Assembly (NCBI RefSeq): GCF_964355755.1 | Contig: NC_092679.1 | Span: forward strand, 18,652,932 to 18,716,931 | Origin: Antedon mediterranea | Lineage: Eukaryota > Echinodermata > Crinoidea > Comatulida > Antedonidae | Length of the DNA: 64,000 nucleotides | Direction: 5' to 3' | Shown here: one piece after another, positions 1 through 9,979 of the stretch | Numbering within the stretch: the first letter of the stretch is position 1 | How the letters are laid out: the number at the start of each line of letters is the position of its first letter | Notes under the pieces: model-generated | What the model saw: only the letters and a program-made list of their open reading frames with translations | What the model was told of the DNA's origin: nothing | Databases searched by the model: none | Translations under genes and position numbers: made by a program

Positions 1-423
1 TTAAGATTAATAAAAGCTGATTTTGATTAGGCCATTTGGAATTTTTATCAAGTTATTTACTTATGTAAAAAAAGAAAACCAACAAACATACTGATTTTAC
101 TTACAAAAAGACAAAATAAACGGTTAAATTTAACCAAAAACAGACAGAATACTTTTTGCTTAAAATTACATTATTTTCAGGTATAATAATAATTTTAATT
201 TTCGATCCAAAATTTGGGGAAAAGTGAATATCTAAATGTGACATTAAAATTACATTACAATTATTTTTTCAGGGGTCAAAATATCTTTAAATTTCCTACC
301 TAAAGAAATAAATTTACAATGTTGGTACTAAGGCCAAAAACGAATTACGAATTCAGAGTAAGCCTATAGTTTACTATATTTAAACAGGTTAACAGACGAT
401 TATGCGTCACTCAGAAATCAACA

Positions 424-1629
424 TTAAATTTCAATCACATTATAATAATAGGCTTCCACTTGTTGTGATGTCACAGAACTATTGTAAAATTGGACTTCGT
501 CAATCAAGCCATAGAAATAACGTTCGATCTTTTTATGTGCTGTTCCAATAACGATTGGGTTAGGATTGATTGGTATAGGACCAGAGCAACAGTCAGACTG
601 ACCAGAGCAACAGCCAGACTGACCAGCTTGTATTTGTGCATTGACATATACAGCTGCGTAAATGCCGTTATAGGTTAAAACCACATGTCGCCACACTCCA
701 AATTGAACCACAGGCTTATACTTAAATCTAGATTCACGTCGGGTAAAAAGTAATACTGTTAAATTAGGATCATTCATCATATGACCAAGTTTAATTTCAA
801 TTTCACCATCCTCATGGAAACCATTATTCAAAATAAACTGTTTACGATCACCTCTTTCGAAACTTTTATACCACAGACTAACCGTAAATTCTAATCCAAA
901 ATCAAAGTTACTGAACTCATCTACAACAATGCTCTGAGAGCCAGTGAAGTTGGCGGCTAGACCACTTACACCAGTTGTGTATGTTAAGTCTGTACCATTA
1001 GATCTTCCATGGCGTTCATTGCCAGATGTATCTTTGACGTCACACTCAAATGCGTAATAAGCAAGTAAGTACTGGTTCTCTCCAACCAAGACATTGTGTT
1101 GATGGGTGTCAGTTTGAGTACTAGACTCACCTTCCAGACAATTAGTTGACAATTCAAATTCCATTGTATGAACTTCATTTGATGTCACGACATCATCATT
1201 CATCTCCGATTGTGTACTAAACTCGTTTTCCAGACCATTAGTTAAGGATTCCGTTAATACCATTGTATTACGACCGTCTTCATCTGATGTCATATTACCA
1301 TTCATCTCGGATTGAGTACAAGACTCATTTCCCAGACCATTAGTTGAGGATTCCGTTTCTATTATATTTGTATTATCAACTCCTTCATTTTGATTCTCAT
1401 TGAATCGGTTAGCCAAACCAAAGCCAATCAGTTGATATTTATTGCAAACATCATCCGTTTTAACATGGGAATATGTAATGCATTTTGATAGTGAAACCAC
1501 TTTCAACATACATTTCTCCAGATCTGCCAATTTCACCAGTTTTTGGTTGTTTCCACATTTTGTTTGACGTTTACCATTTACGTCAAAAATTGAAAGAACC
1601 ACGATCAACGTTAACACGCTGTAATACAT
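424..1629 (-). CDS. LG1: secreted LamG-domain protein, A subtype (401 aa)
   Basis: Intact single coding exon. The start is the ATG at 1629-1627, three bases inside the exon after a 3' splice site (TTTTATCAG at 1633-1641). The frame opens a few codons earlier only through a TTG inside the intron. The protein has a hydrophobic signal peptide (about residues 1-19, ending VNG), a Cys module (Cys 25, 40, 50, 62), three acidic repeats of the type TESSTNGLENESSTQSEM (about 85-180) and a LamG_3/concanavalin A-like domain (about 187-395) with the family-typical LLAYYAFE, EFTVSLWYK, WRHVVLTYNG and FYGLIDEVQFYN motifs. N-glycosylation sequons (NGT, NFT, NLT, NSS) fit secretion. A-subtype marks are an RGD in the LamG domain and a duplicated GQSxCCS heptad. 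Secretion and carbohydrate or protein binding follow from the fold; the ligand is unknown. Confidence 0.88.
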   Translation of the reverse strand: MYYSVLTLIVVLSIFDVNGKRQTKCGNNQKLVKLADLEKCMLKVVSLSKCITYSHVKTDDVCNKYQLIGFGLANRFNENQNEGVDNTNIIETESSTNGLGNESCTQSEMNGNMTSDEDGRNTMVLTESLTNGLENEFSTQSEMNDDVVTSNEVHTMEFELSTNCLEGESSTQTDTHQHNVLVGENQYLLAYYAFECDVKDTSGNERHGRSNGTDLTYTTGVSGLAANFTGSQSIVVDEFSNFDFGLEFTVSLWYKSFERGDRKQFILNNGFHEDGEIEIKLGHMMNDPNLTVLLFTRRESRFKYKPVVQFGVWRHVVLTYNGIYAAVYVNAQIQAGQSGCCSGQSDCCSGPIPINPNPIVIGTAHKKIERYFYGLIDEVQFYNSSVTSQQVEAYYYNVIEI

Positions 1630-1709
1630 AATCTGATAAAACAAAATAAAACTGTATGTGAAAACTAGCTGTTAATTCGTATTAAAAAAACAAACTTGGA
1701 AATACGAGT

Positions 1710-1884
1710 TAGTTAAAGCAAGGATAGGAACTACAGTCCTTTGATCTTATGTCTGGCTGCGACAAATACCAACAGTACTATAAATAATCTCCGCGGCGCA
1801 CGGTGTATGTTAGGGATGTGGAACTGATCGTGTCGCAACTACAGATATGGTCTCCAAAAATCATCATCCTGTGATTGCCTTAGA
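1710..1884. mobile_element. MITE-2 copy in the LG1 5' UTR intron
   Basis: Shares TTTGATCTTATGTCTGGCTG and neighbouring blocks with copies at 11268, 20218, 55073 and 60503. The better-preserved copies have long inverted termini based on CTAACAACAGGA, the form of a non-autonomous DNA transposon. It lies inside the intron that precedes the LG1 coding exon. Confidence 0.65.
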
Positions 1885-2154
1885 GTTTAGAGGTTCTCCA
1901 CATTTTTGCCCAATAAACATAGTGAACAAATGACAGTCAATCAAAGGAGACAAATGGAAAATAAATAACGATAACAGAAAATTACGAAATTATGTTACCT
2001 TCAACATGAACCAGATTGTAATAAATCGACGGAAATAGCAGAAGCGTCACATGCTTAACTTCATAATGTAGCCAATCACATGAACTTCACAATAGTTACA
2101 ATACAATAACAAGCGCATATTCCTACAGAAGACTTTCTGAATGTATTATCTTAC

Positions 2155-2625
2155 AATACTGTTACACGAATAAATCCTTTTTGTATACTCGTCACGTTAT
2201 ATTGATCTTTCTCTCTCTAAAAAAAAGTAAAACCAATATACAGTTACATGACAATGCCAGAATACACAAAGATGATTAAGTCAATATTAGTTAAAGGCAG
2301 TTTTCTCTTTTTAATCAATATTCAATTTATGACTTGATTTATATACAATAGACGTACCACAGTATCAATGTGTAAACCAGTATTTTAAATATTAGTTTTA
2401 CTGTGAAATTTTAAATGTACGAATTGCCCCTTTATATTACATTTTAAACATTTTATTGAATAATTTTATATATTTTATAACTTTCGTATGGTAATAACTC
2501 GTTATGTTGTCTCAAAGTACAGGTAGGCTACACTGTATACATTTACATGACAAACACACAAAAAGATGTTCAACCAGTATTGTGCAAAAATAAAGCGTTT
2601 TAATTGGTTACAGGCAATGAGAATA
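2155..2625 (-). promoter_or_regulatory. LG1 5' exon and conserved promoter module
   Basis: Donor GTAAGA at 2149-2154 pairs with the acceptor before the LG1 ATG, giving a 522-bp 5' UTR intron. A second possible donor (GAAG|GTAACA, intron side at 1998) lies within it. Upstream, ATTTACATGAC (2541-2551, gene sense GTCATGTAAAT) and a CCAAT box (plus-strand ATTGG 2603-2607) recur before other LG genes in the same order. A second TTACATGAC block lies at 2244-2252. The transcription start is not located. Confidence 0.5.
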
Positions 2626-2836
2626 TAGGATTCTAACATTCCTTATTCCAGGTAAACTTAACGAGTGTTAATATTTGAGTCTAGCATTGACCATCAATCT
2701 CCGAACCTCTTATAAAGGCACAGATGAGTGGTAACGATAGGCGTAAAACCGTGTAGATTGTCCCGCTATCCTGAGCGGAGTTTCTTCTCAACCGCCCGTC
2801 CGCTTTTTGGGTAAATATAGTATAGATTTTATATTA

Positions 2837-4160
2837 CTAGATGGTACGCTCGCTTCGCTCGCGTACCATCAAGGTCGTGCCCAGAGATGGTTCTCGAATA
2901 CACAGTAATTTCAGCGTAACAAAACTGGCGATTTCAAATGTACGTACCGCAGGACTATAGGCCTATACATTGTCGTTTACAGAAACGAATAAATAGACAC
3001 GATGATTTATGTAGTCAACTAAAATTAGCACCCTGGGAATTACTTCCGAAGGAGAAACTTATCACAAAATGAGTCCAAGTTTTTGATTTGGACTCATTTA
3101 AAGAAACCCAATTTGTGTTTTGTATGTAACATTAGGGTAGAGAGGGATGGGAAAGCGGATAGGTACAAAGAGGAACAATTTTTAAATATATTCTTTATCC
3201 ACTCAGTAACGAAATATTTTTTTCATGTTTTATAGGCCTATAAATAATATACCTCTAAATACAGTAAAACATTTGCGATTTAATACTTTTTTTATTTTAT
3301 TTATTTATTTATTTCTTTTAAATATTCATTGTACACTAATTTTCCCCGTGTATGGCAAGAGATTCCTAATTATATTAGAGAACATTCTTTATTTAGTTTA
3401 GTTAAAACTGTCACTGTCATAATCGATTGAAATATTAAAGTAGCATGTCACGATACACCACTACGACGTTTATATTTGGTAATTATTAATTAATACAAAC
3501 GTTGAGAAAGAACTGTCAGTATAAAGCTTATTTGTATATAATAATGTGTTTATATATCTAACAGTAGAGCCTATCCACAATCTCGCAAGTTTATTCTCAA
3601 AGGGCCCATATATTTACCTACCGTATGTGTTAAACCAAGGGCTCATAAATTTACCTACAGTACTTGTGTTAAACCAAACTCTGGCAGACTGAGAGATTGG
3701 GATGTTCCATTCATCGCAAATCAATAGATTTGTATAATCGTATATTAAATCTATCAAAATAGTATTTTTTAAAGAAAATCGGCCTGTCTTCAACATTATG
3801 ATGGTGTACTCTAGCTGTTCAACCGGTTTTCAGCTATTAAAAACAATTATCGTAGGAGGAGATAGGAAAATGCGAAGCCTCCTCCCATTTTTGTGGCGGG
3901 TATTTTTCAAGACGGACATCCATTATACAGTGTATACCACGGTCGGAAAACACCCCTATTTGGGGCAAATCTTGGAACCTAAATTCGTTTTAACCGTCAA
4001 TAACTTATTATCTAACTTAATTTAATTAGTAAACAGGGTTACATAAGGTGGTTAAAATCAGTACCGAAAGTACGAACCAACTTTATATACCATCGAGTAA
4101 AAATTATAGAAGTAAGGCGCGATTTACCGAATTTTGCCCTTACGTAAATTTATATATAGA
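2837..4160 (-). mobile_element. Non-autonomous Helitron, 1,324 bp
   Basis: Read on the minus strand it begins TCTATATATAAATTTACG and ends CTAG (2837-2840). A GC-rich hairpin (arms GATGGTACGC and GCGTACCATC, 2841-2871) lies directly next to the CTAG end. It sits between A and T with no target-site duplication. U2 keeps the empty site at 12403/12404, where the flanks TATTA and TTATTG are joined. These are the diagnostic Helitron features (5'-TC, 3' hairpin plus CTRR, AT target). No Rep or helicase frame is present. Confidence 0.9.
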
Positions 4161-4974
4161 TTATTGTTATCCGATTACCGTTTACCGCTATCACTCGTCT
4201 GTGTAAATCTGCCTTTAAAGATGTATTTTCACCCAATCAGACTCTCAATAGTCCGTTTTGCAGTTTTAATAAAGTTATTCACTTCTGATTTCACATATAA
4301 AGCCAAACGTAACGATTAATTTTAAACAAAAAAACATTTTCTGATAAACAATTTTAGTTTTTTTTCTTTAAATTACTTTTTTTTAAGAAAAATTATTTTT
4401 TTTTCCAAAAGAATAGTAGTTATTTATCGTAAAGTGGAATAATTATTACAGTCTGCCGTTTTCTTTTTATGTTGCCATCTTGTATAAGATCAGGGATAAG
4501 AGCTACAGAAAATGTCTTTATCCAGTTAGCTGCTGCTGACTGAATTCCATTTGACAGACAAAAACCTTCTTTCTTTCTTTCCACCAATGGCGAAAACGAC
4601 TACTAGTTGCGAACAAGACATTTGATGAAATCTCCACCTGGTCTATCTTGTCCGGCTTATCTTCTAATTCGTATCTTGTTCATGAGTTTTTGATCGGAGG
4701 TCGGGAAGGGGCTAATTGGACCATCTGTATGCTAAATCATCCTTCTGGGAATTAAAGTTTTTTTTGCGGGGAATTTTAATCATATAATTTATTTTCTATT
4801 TATTCAGAGACTAGGGTTCGCACGGTCTTCAAACTTGGTTTCGGTATAAGAAAAAAAAACGAGTTAGGCCGTCAAGGTCAAATATCAAAATGTTCAAATT
4901 GCTCCGATCGAGCTGAAACTTGGTTGCTTGTATATTCACGTCAAATATTCAAAGAAAAAAAAAACTCCGCAATA
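4161..4974. other. AT-rich spacer of U1
   Basis: No gene seen. The stretch holds long T and A runs and is matched by U2 12404-13216. Short frames here have no recognisable motif. Confidence 0.6.
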
Positions 4975-5600
4975 CATAATCTAGTGAAAAAAAAAATGAT
5001 GGTGGATATGCATGGTTTTCTGTAAAAATGTGAACTTAAAGACATAAACTTGTAAATTAACGATAAATGAACACAATTTTGACAAAATGTACACAAAATA
5101 GAAATACCAATAGAAAAACATATAGAAACATACGGGTTTACAAACAATTAATAGGTGAGAGGCTATATCCACATTGATTGAAATGCAAATATAACAAATG
5201 TAATATAGGAACGATCAGTACATACCAAGGACCAACTAGAAAACGCAACGCAACAAATTCTTTTAAACTTTTGGATTAAGTTTAGATAAACATATACATT
5301 TACCAAATTTATGAAAATACGCTAACTTGTTGAGGCCTACTTTAAGTTCCAAACTAACGTACTGTACTGTACATATCTTTCTAATTTTTGAAGAGAATCA
5401 TGAAACTAACTTACAAATGTGTAGTTTGATCCAATTGACAATTTAAATGATTTTTAATGACTTTAATATTGATCACTTTTGTAGATAATAACTACTCTTT
5501 TGTTTTCTCAAATGGATATACATTTACATGGCCAAATAACAAACAAAAAGATTAACCACTATTGTGTAAAAATCAAAAATAAATCGAGCTTTAATCAAAA
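4975..5600 (-). other. Orphan 5' end of a lost LG gene (U1)
   Basis: On the minus strand, ATG TAT TGC (4977-4969) follows an acceptor-like TTCACTAG, as in the B-type LG genes, but the frame then runs into unrelated sequence and stops within 14 codons. Upstream come a B-type 5' UTR donor (GTAAGTTAG, near 5406-5414) and a TTTACATG promoter block near 5523. The coding body is gone while leader, intron and part of the promoter remain. The segment with the CCAAT box is also deleted here relative to U2. Confidence 0.65.
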
Positions 5601-6105
5601 GTAAGATTAAACATTTAATAAAATACAAAACTGTATAACAATCTATTCTCCGCAATAACACAAAGTTTTCATCTAGTAAGCATAATCAATTGATTTCCAA
5701 TAAATGCGATTTATTATTTCGTTTGGTGTATCACATCATTGGTAATACCCAAAGAAATTGATTTACAATGATTTACAATTTACCAAGCATTTTTATACAA
5801 TACATAAAAACCCTTCTGAACAATAAACGCCTCGAGGCGTTTATCCAAATAGAATACAGTATCTTCATTTTCATCTTAACACGATTTTCAATAAATGCGA
5901 TTTCTTTTTTCTTTCAGACGTCACATTATTTCTAGTTCAGATATATATCTATGTAAACCAGCTTCTTTTCTTAAATATTCTACCAAAAGCAATTAATTCA
6001 CAATTACAGTGTTAAAACTACTGACAGTATTTGACAAGCTAAATTAAAATTCTTAAAAATGTCTCTCAGCTAGCTATATTAGTTTATATGGTATGTTGGA
6101 CCATT
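5601..6105. other. 3' flank of LG2 with 22-bp palindrome
   Basis: No coding sequence. A perfect palindrome centred on CTCGAG (5823-5844, arms ATAAACGCCT) lies about 260 bp beyond the LG2 stop. The LG4 flank has the same palindrome (14341-14362) and the LG6 flank has it with one mismatch (21276-21297). Confidence 0.7.
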
Positions 6106-7179
6106 TTATTTAATAATTTTAGTCACGTTGTAATAGTAGGTTTCCACATGCTGTGAAGCAACTGTAATATTGTAAAATTGGACTTCATCAATCAAGCCAT
6201 GAAAATAACGCCTGTTGCTGCCATGTGCTGTTCCAATAACGACTGGGTTAGAATTGATCGGTATAGGACCAGAGCAACAATCAGACTGACCAGATTGTAT
6301 CTCTGCATTGACATAAAACGCTAGGCAACTTCCATTGTAGGTTAAAACCAAATGTCGCCACACTCCAAATTGAACCACAGGAACATATTCGAATCTAGCT
6401 TCGATTAAAGTAAAAAGTGATACAAATAAATTATTAGGACCAAGTTTGAATTCAAATTCACCATCGTCCCGGAAACCATTATTCAAAATAAACTGTTGGT
6501 TATCACCTCCTTCCAAACCTTTATACCACAAACTAACTGTAAATTCTGATCCAAAATCAAAATTACTAAACTCGTCAACAACAACTCTCTGAGAGCCAGT
6601 GAAGTTGGCGGCTAATCCACTTACACCAGTTGTGTATGTTAAGTCTGTACCATTAGATCTTCCATGGCGTTCATTGCCAGATGTATCTTTGACGTCACAC
6701 TCAAACGCGTAATAAGCAAGTAAATACTGGTTCTCTCCAACCAAGAGATTGTCATGGTTGCCACTTTGCGTACTGCACTCAGTTTTCAGACAACTAGTTG
6801 ACAATTCAGATTCCATTATATGATCTTCACCTGATACATCATCATCCATCTCGAATTGAGTACTAGACTCATTTTCCAGTCCATTAGTTGAGGATTCCAT
6901 ACTTTGAAATTCTTCATCTGACGTAATGACACTATTTTGTTGATTTTCATTAAATTGGTGATGAGCAACCAGTTGATATTCGTTGCAAACATCATCCACA
7001 CTCTTTTTAAGAAACTTAAATTTAACACTGGAACATATAATGCACTTTGAAAGTGAAACTACCTCCAACATACATTTCTCTCGATCAGCCAATTTCACTA
7101 GTTTTTGGTCGCTTGTACATTTACCATTTACGGCAAATATTCCAAGAGCTACGATCAGCGTTAACGAACTGCAATACAT
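6106..7179 (-). CDS. LG2: secreted LamG-domain protein, B subtype (357 aa)
   Basis: Intact single coding exon. ATG at 7179-7177 lies three bases after acceptor TTCATTAG. Signal peptide 1-19 (ending AVNG) is followed by five cysteines at 21, 36, 46, 49 and 65, two acidic Ser/Thr repeats (about 88-140) and a LamG domain (about 152-350) with a single SDCCSG loop. The stop codon lies inside an AATAAA (plus-strand TTTATT at 6105-6110), a possible poly(A) signal overlapping the stop. It differs from U2 paralogue LG4 by scattered substitutions and a small indel around LFTLIEARFEY. It is expected to be secreted; the ligand is unknown. Confidence 0.88.
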   Translation of the reverse strand: MYCSSLTLIVALGIFAVNGKCTSDQKLVKLADREKCMLEVVSLSKCIICSSVKFKFLKKSVDDVCNEYQLVAHHQFNENQQNSVITSDEEFQSMESSTNGLENESSTQFEMDDDVSGEDHIMESELSTSCLKTECSTQSGNHDNLLVGENQYLLAYYAFECDVKDTSGNERHGRSNGTDLTYTTGVSGLAANFTGSQRVVVDEFSNFDFGSEFTVSLWYKGLEGGDNQQFILNNGFRDDGEFEFKLGPNNLFVSLFTLIEARFEYVPVVQFGVWRHLVLTYNGSCLAFYVNAEIQSGQSDCCSGPIPINSNPVVIGTAHGSNRRYFHGLIDEVQFYNITVASQHVETYYYNVTKIIK

Positions 7180-7650
7180 AATCTAATGAAACAAAGAATA
7201 AATGCCGCATACGTGGTAGTTTTCAGTGAATATGAATTTTGTAAAAATAAACTTGTAAATTAATAATAAATGAACAAAACTAAGTTCTGCATTGAAAAAA
7301 TGTATATAAAAAAAAAATAAATCAACGAAGATTTACATATACAAATATACGAGTTTTAAAATAATTAATAGTTGAGAGGCTATCCACATTGAAATGTCTA
7401 AATATAAACAAAAGTAATGAAGAACTGTGCGTTTAAACCAAGGACTAACTAGAAAATCTAACAAATGCTTTATAAATATTAGCGATTTATGAAGTTCAGA
7501 TAAACAGATAAATTACCAAATTTATGAAAATACGATAACTTGTCGAGGCCTACAGTACTTTAAATTAAACCTTAACCAACGTTGTCAATAGGTAAACTAA
7601 CAAGTACATGTCTGTTTTACTTTGTTGAAAGAATTATGGAACTAACTTAC

Positions 7651-7960
7651 AAATGTGTAGTTTGATACCAAACCGACGCATTACATGAGCACTACTTGAT
7701 ACTCTATCTTTAATATTGATCACTTTCGTAGGTAATAACTTGTTTTGTTTCCTCAATGAGTATACTGATATACGTTTACATGAAAAAATGACAAACACAC
7801 AAAAAGATTATTAACCTCTATTGTGTCAAAATGAAAAAATATCGAGCTTTAATTGGTTACAGGCAATGACAATGCTATCTTATTCGTGTTTAATTAAACC
7901 TCAATGAGTGTCAGGTTTTGGATGCATCGACAATCAATCCGCCCAAACGTCCTCTAGAGG
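7651..7960 (-). promoter_or_regulatory. LG2 5' exon and promoter module
   Basis: The canonical donor GTAAGT (7645-7650) gives a 468-bp 5' UTR intron ending just before the LG2 start. Upstream are GTTTACATGA (7774-7783) and a CCAAT box (ATTGG 7852-7856 on the plus strand) set in CGAGCTTTAATTGGTTAC, a block repeated before LG4, LG9 and LG11. Confidence 0.5.
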
Positions 7961-8188
7961 AAAACACTGCTAATCGACAAGGGTGTGGGCCGGTGGTGGA
8001 CAATGTGGTTAGAAGTATATGTGATTGCCGGAGTATTTCTTGGGAATGGTGTAACGTGATAAATGTTCATTATTTAACATTTTGATATTTACATATTTAT
8101 TTTTAAAAATCAAGAAAGTATAAAACAAGAGTTAGATTAAACATTTGATACAAAAAATAAATAAATATCTTCACTAACTATTTTGTAG

Positions 8189-9062
8189 TCTGGGGAATGT
8201 CAGATAGCACAAACATTATTGAAAAAACACATACAAAATTGTGTAGATATTTATTGCAAGTTGGGAAAAATGCACCAAATACCGCTGTTATTTCTGAGTT
8301 AGGTAGATTACCACTTTCTTTGGATTGTTTAGTTACAGTTATAAGATTTTGGTTACATATTATTACTTTAGATCATGACAGATTCATTTTTAAGGGTTAT
8401 GAGTTTCAACTTAGAAAAGTTAACCGTAATGAGAATTGTTGGGCACAACAGGTCAAACACTTACCTTTGGTTTTGGTTATATATGGTTACAACAATATGT
8501 TAATAGTAAAGGTTTATTTTTTAGAGAATTTAAGTTGCGCTTATGTGATATTGAAAAACAAAAATGCATTCAAAAATTTAGTTCACATAATAAGTTAAGG
8601 CTCTTTTCTCTTTATAAAAAAGAAATATGTTTAAGTTATCACTTGACCAACATCATTAATTTTAAACAAAGAAGATTATTAACTAAGTTACGTTTAGGGA
8701 TATTAGAGCTAGAAATTGAAAAGGGCAGATGGGAGGGTGTAGAAAGGTATAAGAGAACGTGTAAATTATGTAAAAAGAACATTATTGAGTATGAATATCA
8801 TTTTATTTTGCAATGCACATTTTATAATGATTTAAGAAAAAGTTTTATTCCAAGATTTATTCATGTTTTTACTTCTATTAATAAGCTATGTTTATTAATT
8901 TCCAACACAAATTTTACTTATAATTTAGGAAAATACTTCTACTTTGCTTTTGAAAGAAGAAATCATTATCTTAAGTTATAGTTATTTTTTATTTGTTTTT
9001 ATTAGGGCCAAAGGCCAATATACATTGAACTAATAAATTCCCTGAAAAGGGAAAGAAGAAGA
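8189..9062 (+). mobile_element. 5'-truncated non-LTR retrotransposon (LINE) fragment, U1 copy
   Basis: Flanked by a 13-bp target-site duplication AACTATTTTGTAG (8176-8188 and 9063-9075). The same site is empty near 31100 and 35553. The translation holds the end of a reverse-transcriptase protein with a C-terminal zinc-knuckle region (CKLC, then YEYHFILQC, YNDLRK, and FAFERRNHYL before the stop at 8979-8981). A 7-bp deletion near 8466 relative to the U2 copy shifts the frame. The 3' end has short stem sequences (GGGCCAAAGGCC, TTCCCTGAAAAGGGAA) and a GAAGAAGAA tail. It is dead on arrival, in sense opposite to the LG genes. Confidence 0.88.
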
Positions 9063-9142
9063 AACTATTTTGTAGAATTTGTTTAATATTCTCCGCAATA
9101 ACACAAAACCAATAAACATAAACAATTGATTTCCAATAAATG

Positions 9143-9580
9143 AGATTTACTATTGATTTACTTAAAGATGTATGAAAAATGAAGATTAATAAAAGCAGAT
9201 TTACTATTGATTTACTTAAAGATGTATGAAAAATGAAGATTAATAAAAGCAGATTTACTATTGATTTACTTAAAGATGTATAAAAAATGAAGATTAATAA
9301 AAGCAGATTTACTATTGATTTACTTAAAGATGTATGAAAAATGAAGATTAATAAAAGCAGATTTACTATTGATTTACTTAAAGATGTATGAAAAATGAAG
9401 ATTAATAAAAGCAGATTTACTATTGATTTACTTAAAGATGTATAAAAAATGAAGATTAATAAAAGCAGATTTACTATTGATTTACTTAAAGATGTATGAA
9501 AAATGAAGATTAATAAAAGCAGATTTACTATTGATTTACTTAAAGATGTATGAAAATTAAGATTAATAAAAGCAGATTTT
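9143..9580. repeat. 54-bp minisatellite, about 8 copies
   Basis: Unit begins GATTTACTATTGATTTACTT and ends GATTAATAAAAGCA. Eight GATGTAT landmarks at 54-bp steps (9167 to 9545). Single-copy precursors of the unit exist at about 31185-31255 and 35625-35690, so the array grew from LG 3'-flank sequence. Confidence 0.92.
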
Positions 9581-9979
9581 GATTAGGCCATTTGGAATTT
9601 TTATCAAGTTATTTACTTATGTAAAAAAAGAAAACCAACAAACATACTGATTTTACTTACAAAAAGACAAAATAAACGGTTAAATTTAACCAAAAACAGA
9701 CAGAATACTTTTTGCTTAAAATTACATTATTTTCAGGTATAATAATAATTTTAATTTTCGATCAAAAATTTGGGGAAAAGTGAATATCTAAATGTGACAT
9801 TAAAATTACATTACAATTATTTTTTCAGGGGTCAAAATATCTTTAAATTTCCTACCTAAAGAAATAAATTTACAATGTTGGTACTAAGGCCAAAAACGAA
9901 TTACGAATTCAGAGTAAGCCTATAGTTTACTATATTTAAACAGGTTAACAGACGATTATGCGTCACTCAGAAATCAACA

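Larger units (their letters stand above)
1..9568. repeat. Segmental duplication unit U1
   Basis: First visible copy of a 9-kb tandem unit. On the plus strand it reads: 3' flank of an A-type LG gene, LG1, its 5' region, a Helitron, an orphan LG 5' end, LG2, its promoter, a LINE fragment and a 54-bp minisatellite. Base 1 already lies in the last minisatellite repeat, so another unit probably continues to the left. U2 matches it nearly base for base apart from the Helitron, a roughly 270-bp deletion near 5597 and the minisatellite copy number. Confidence 0.9.

Noticed and set aside
490-678. Plus-strand frames antisense to LG genes (also at 6983, 10046, 15506, 24525, 34427)
   Set aside because: They recur because the coding strand recurs; no start context or known motif, and they are shadows of the LamG frame.
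1630-1644. Earlier start for LG1 (five extra residues)
   Set aside because: The extra codons begin with TTG and span the predicted 3' splice site; the ATG at 1629 matches all other LG genes.
1990-2010. Coding mini-exon for A-type genes ending in ATG TTG AAG before GTAACA
   Set aside because: It would splice in frame to the LG1 start, but the matching C-type sequence would be out of frame, and the GTAAG donor is conserved in nearly all subtypes. Kept only as an alternative.
3798-4025. Short plus-strand frame within the Helitron
   Set aside because: No Rep, helicase or other recognisable motif; the element is non-autonomous.
9143-9580. CRISPR-like array
   Set aside because: The whole 54-bp unit repeats with no unique spacers, in a eukaryotic genome.
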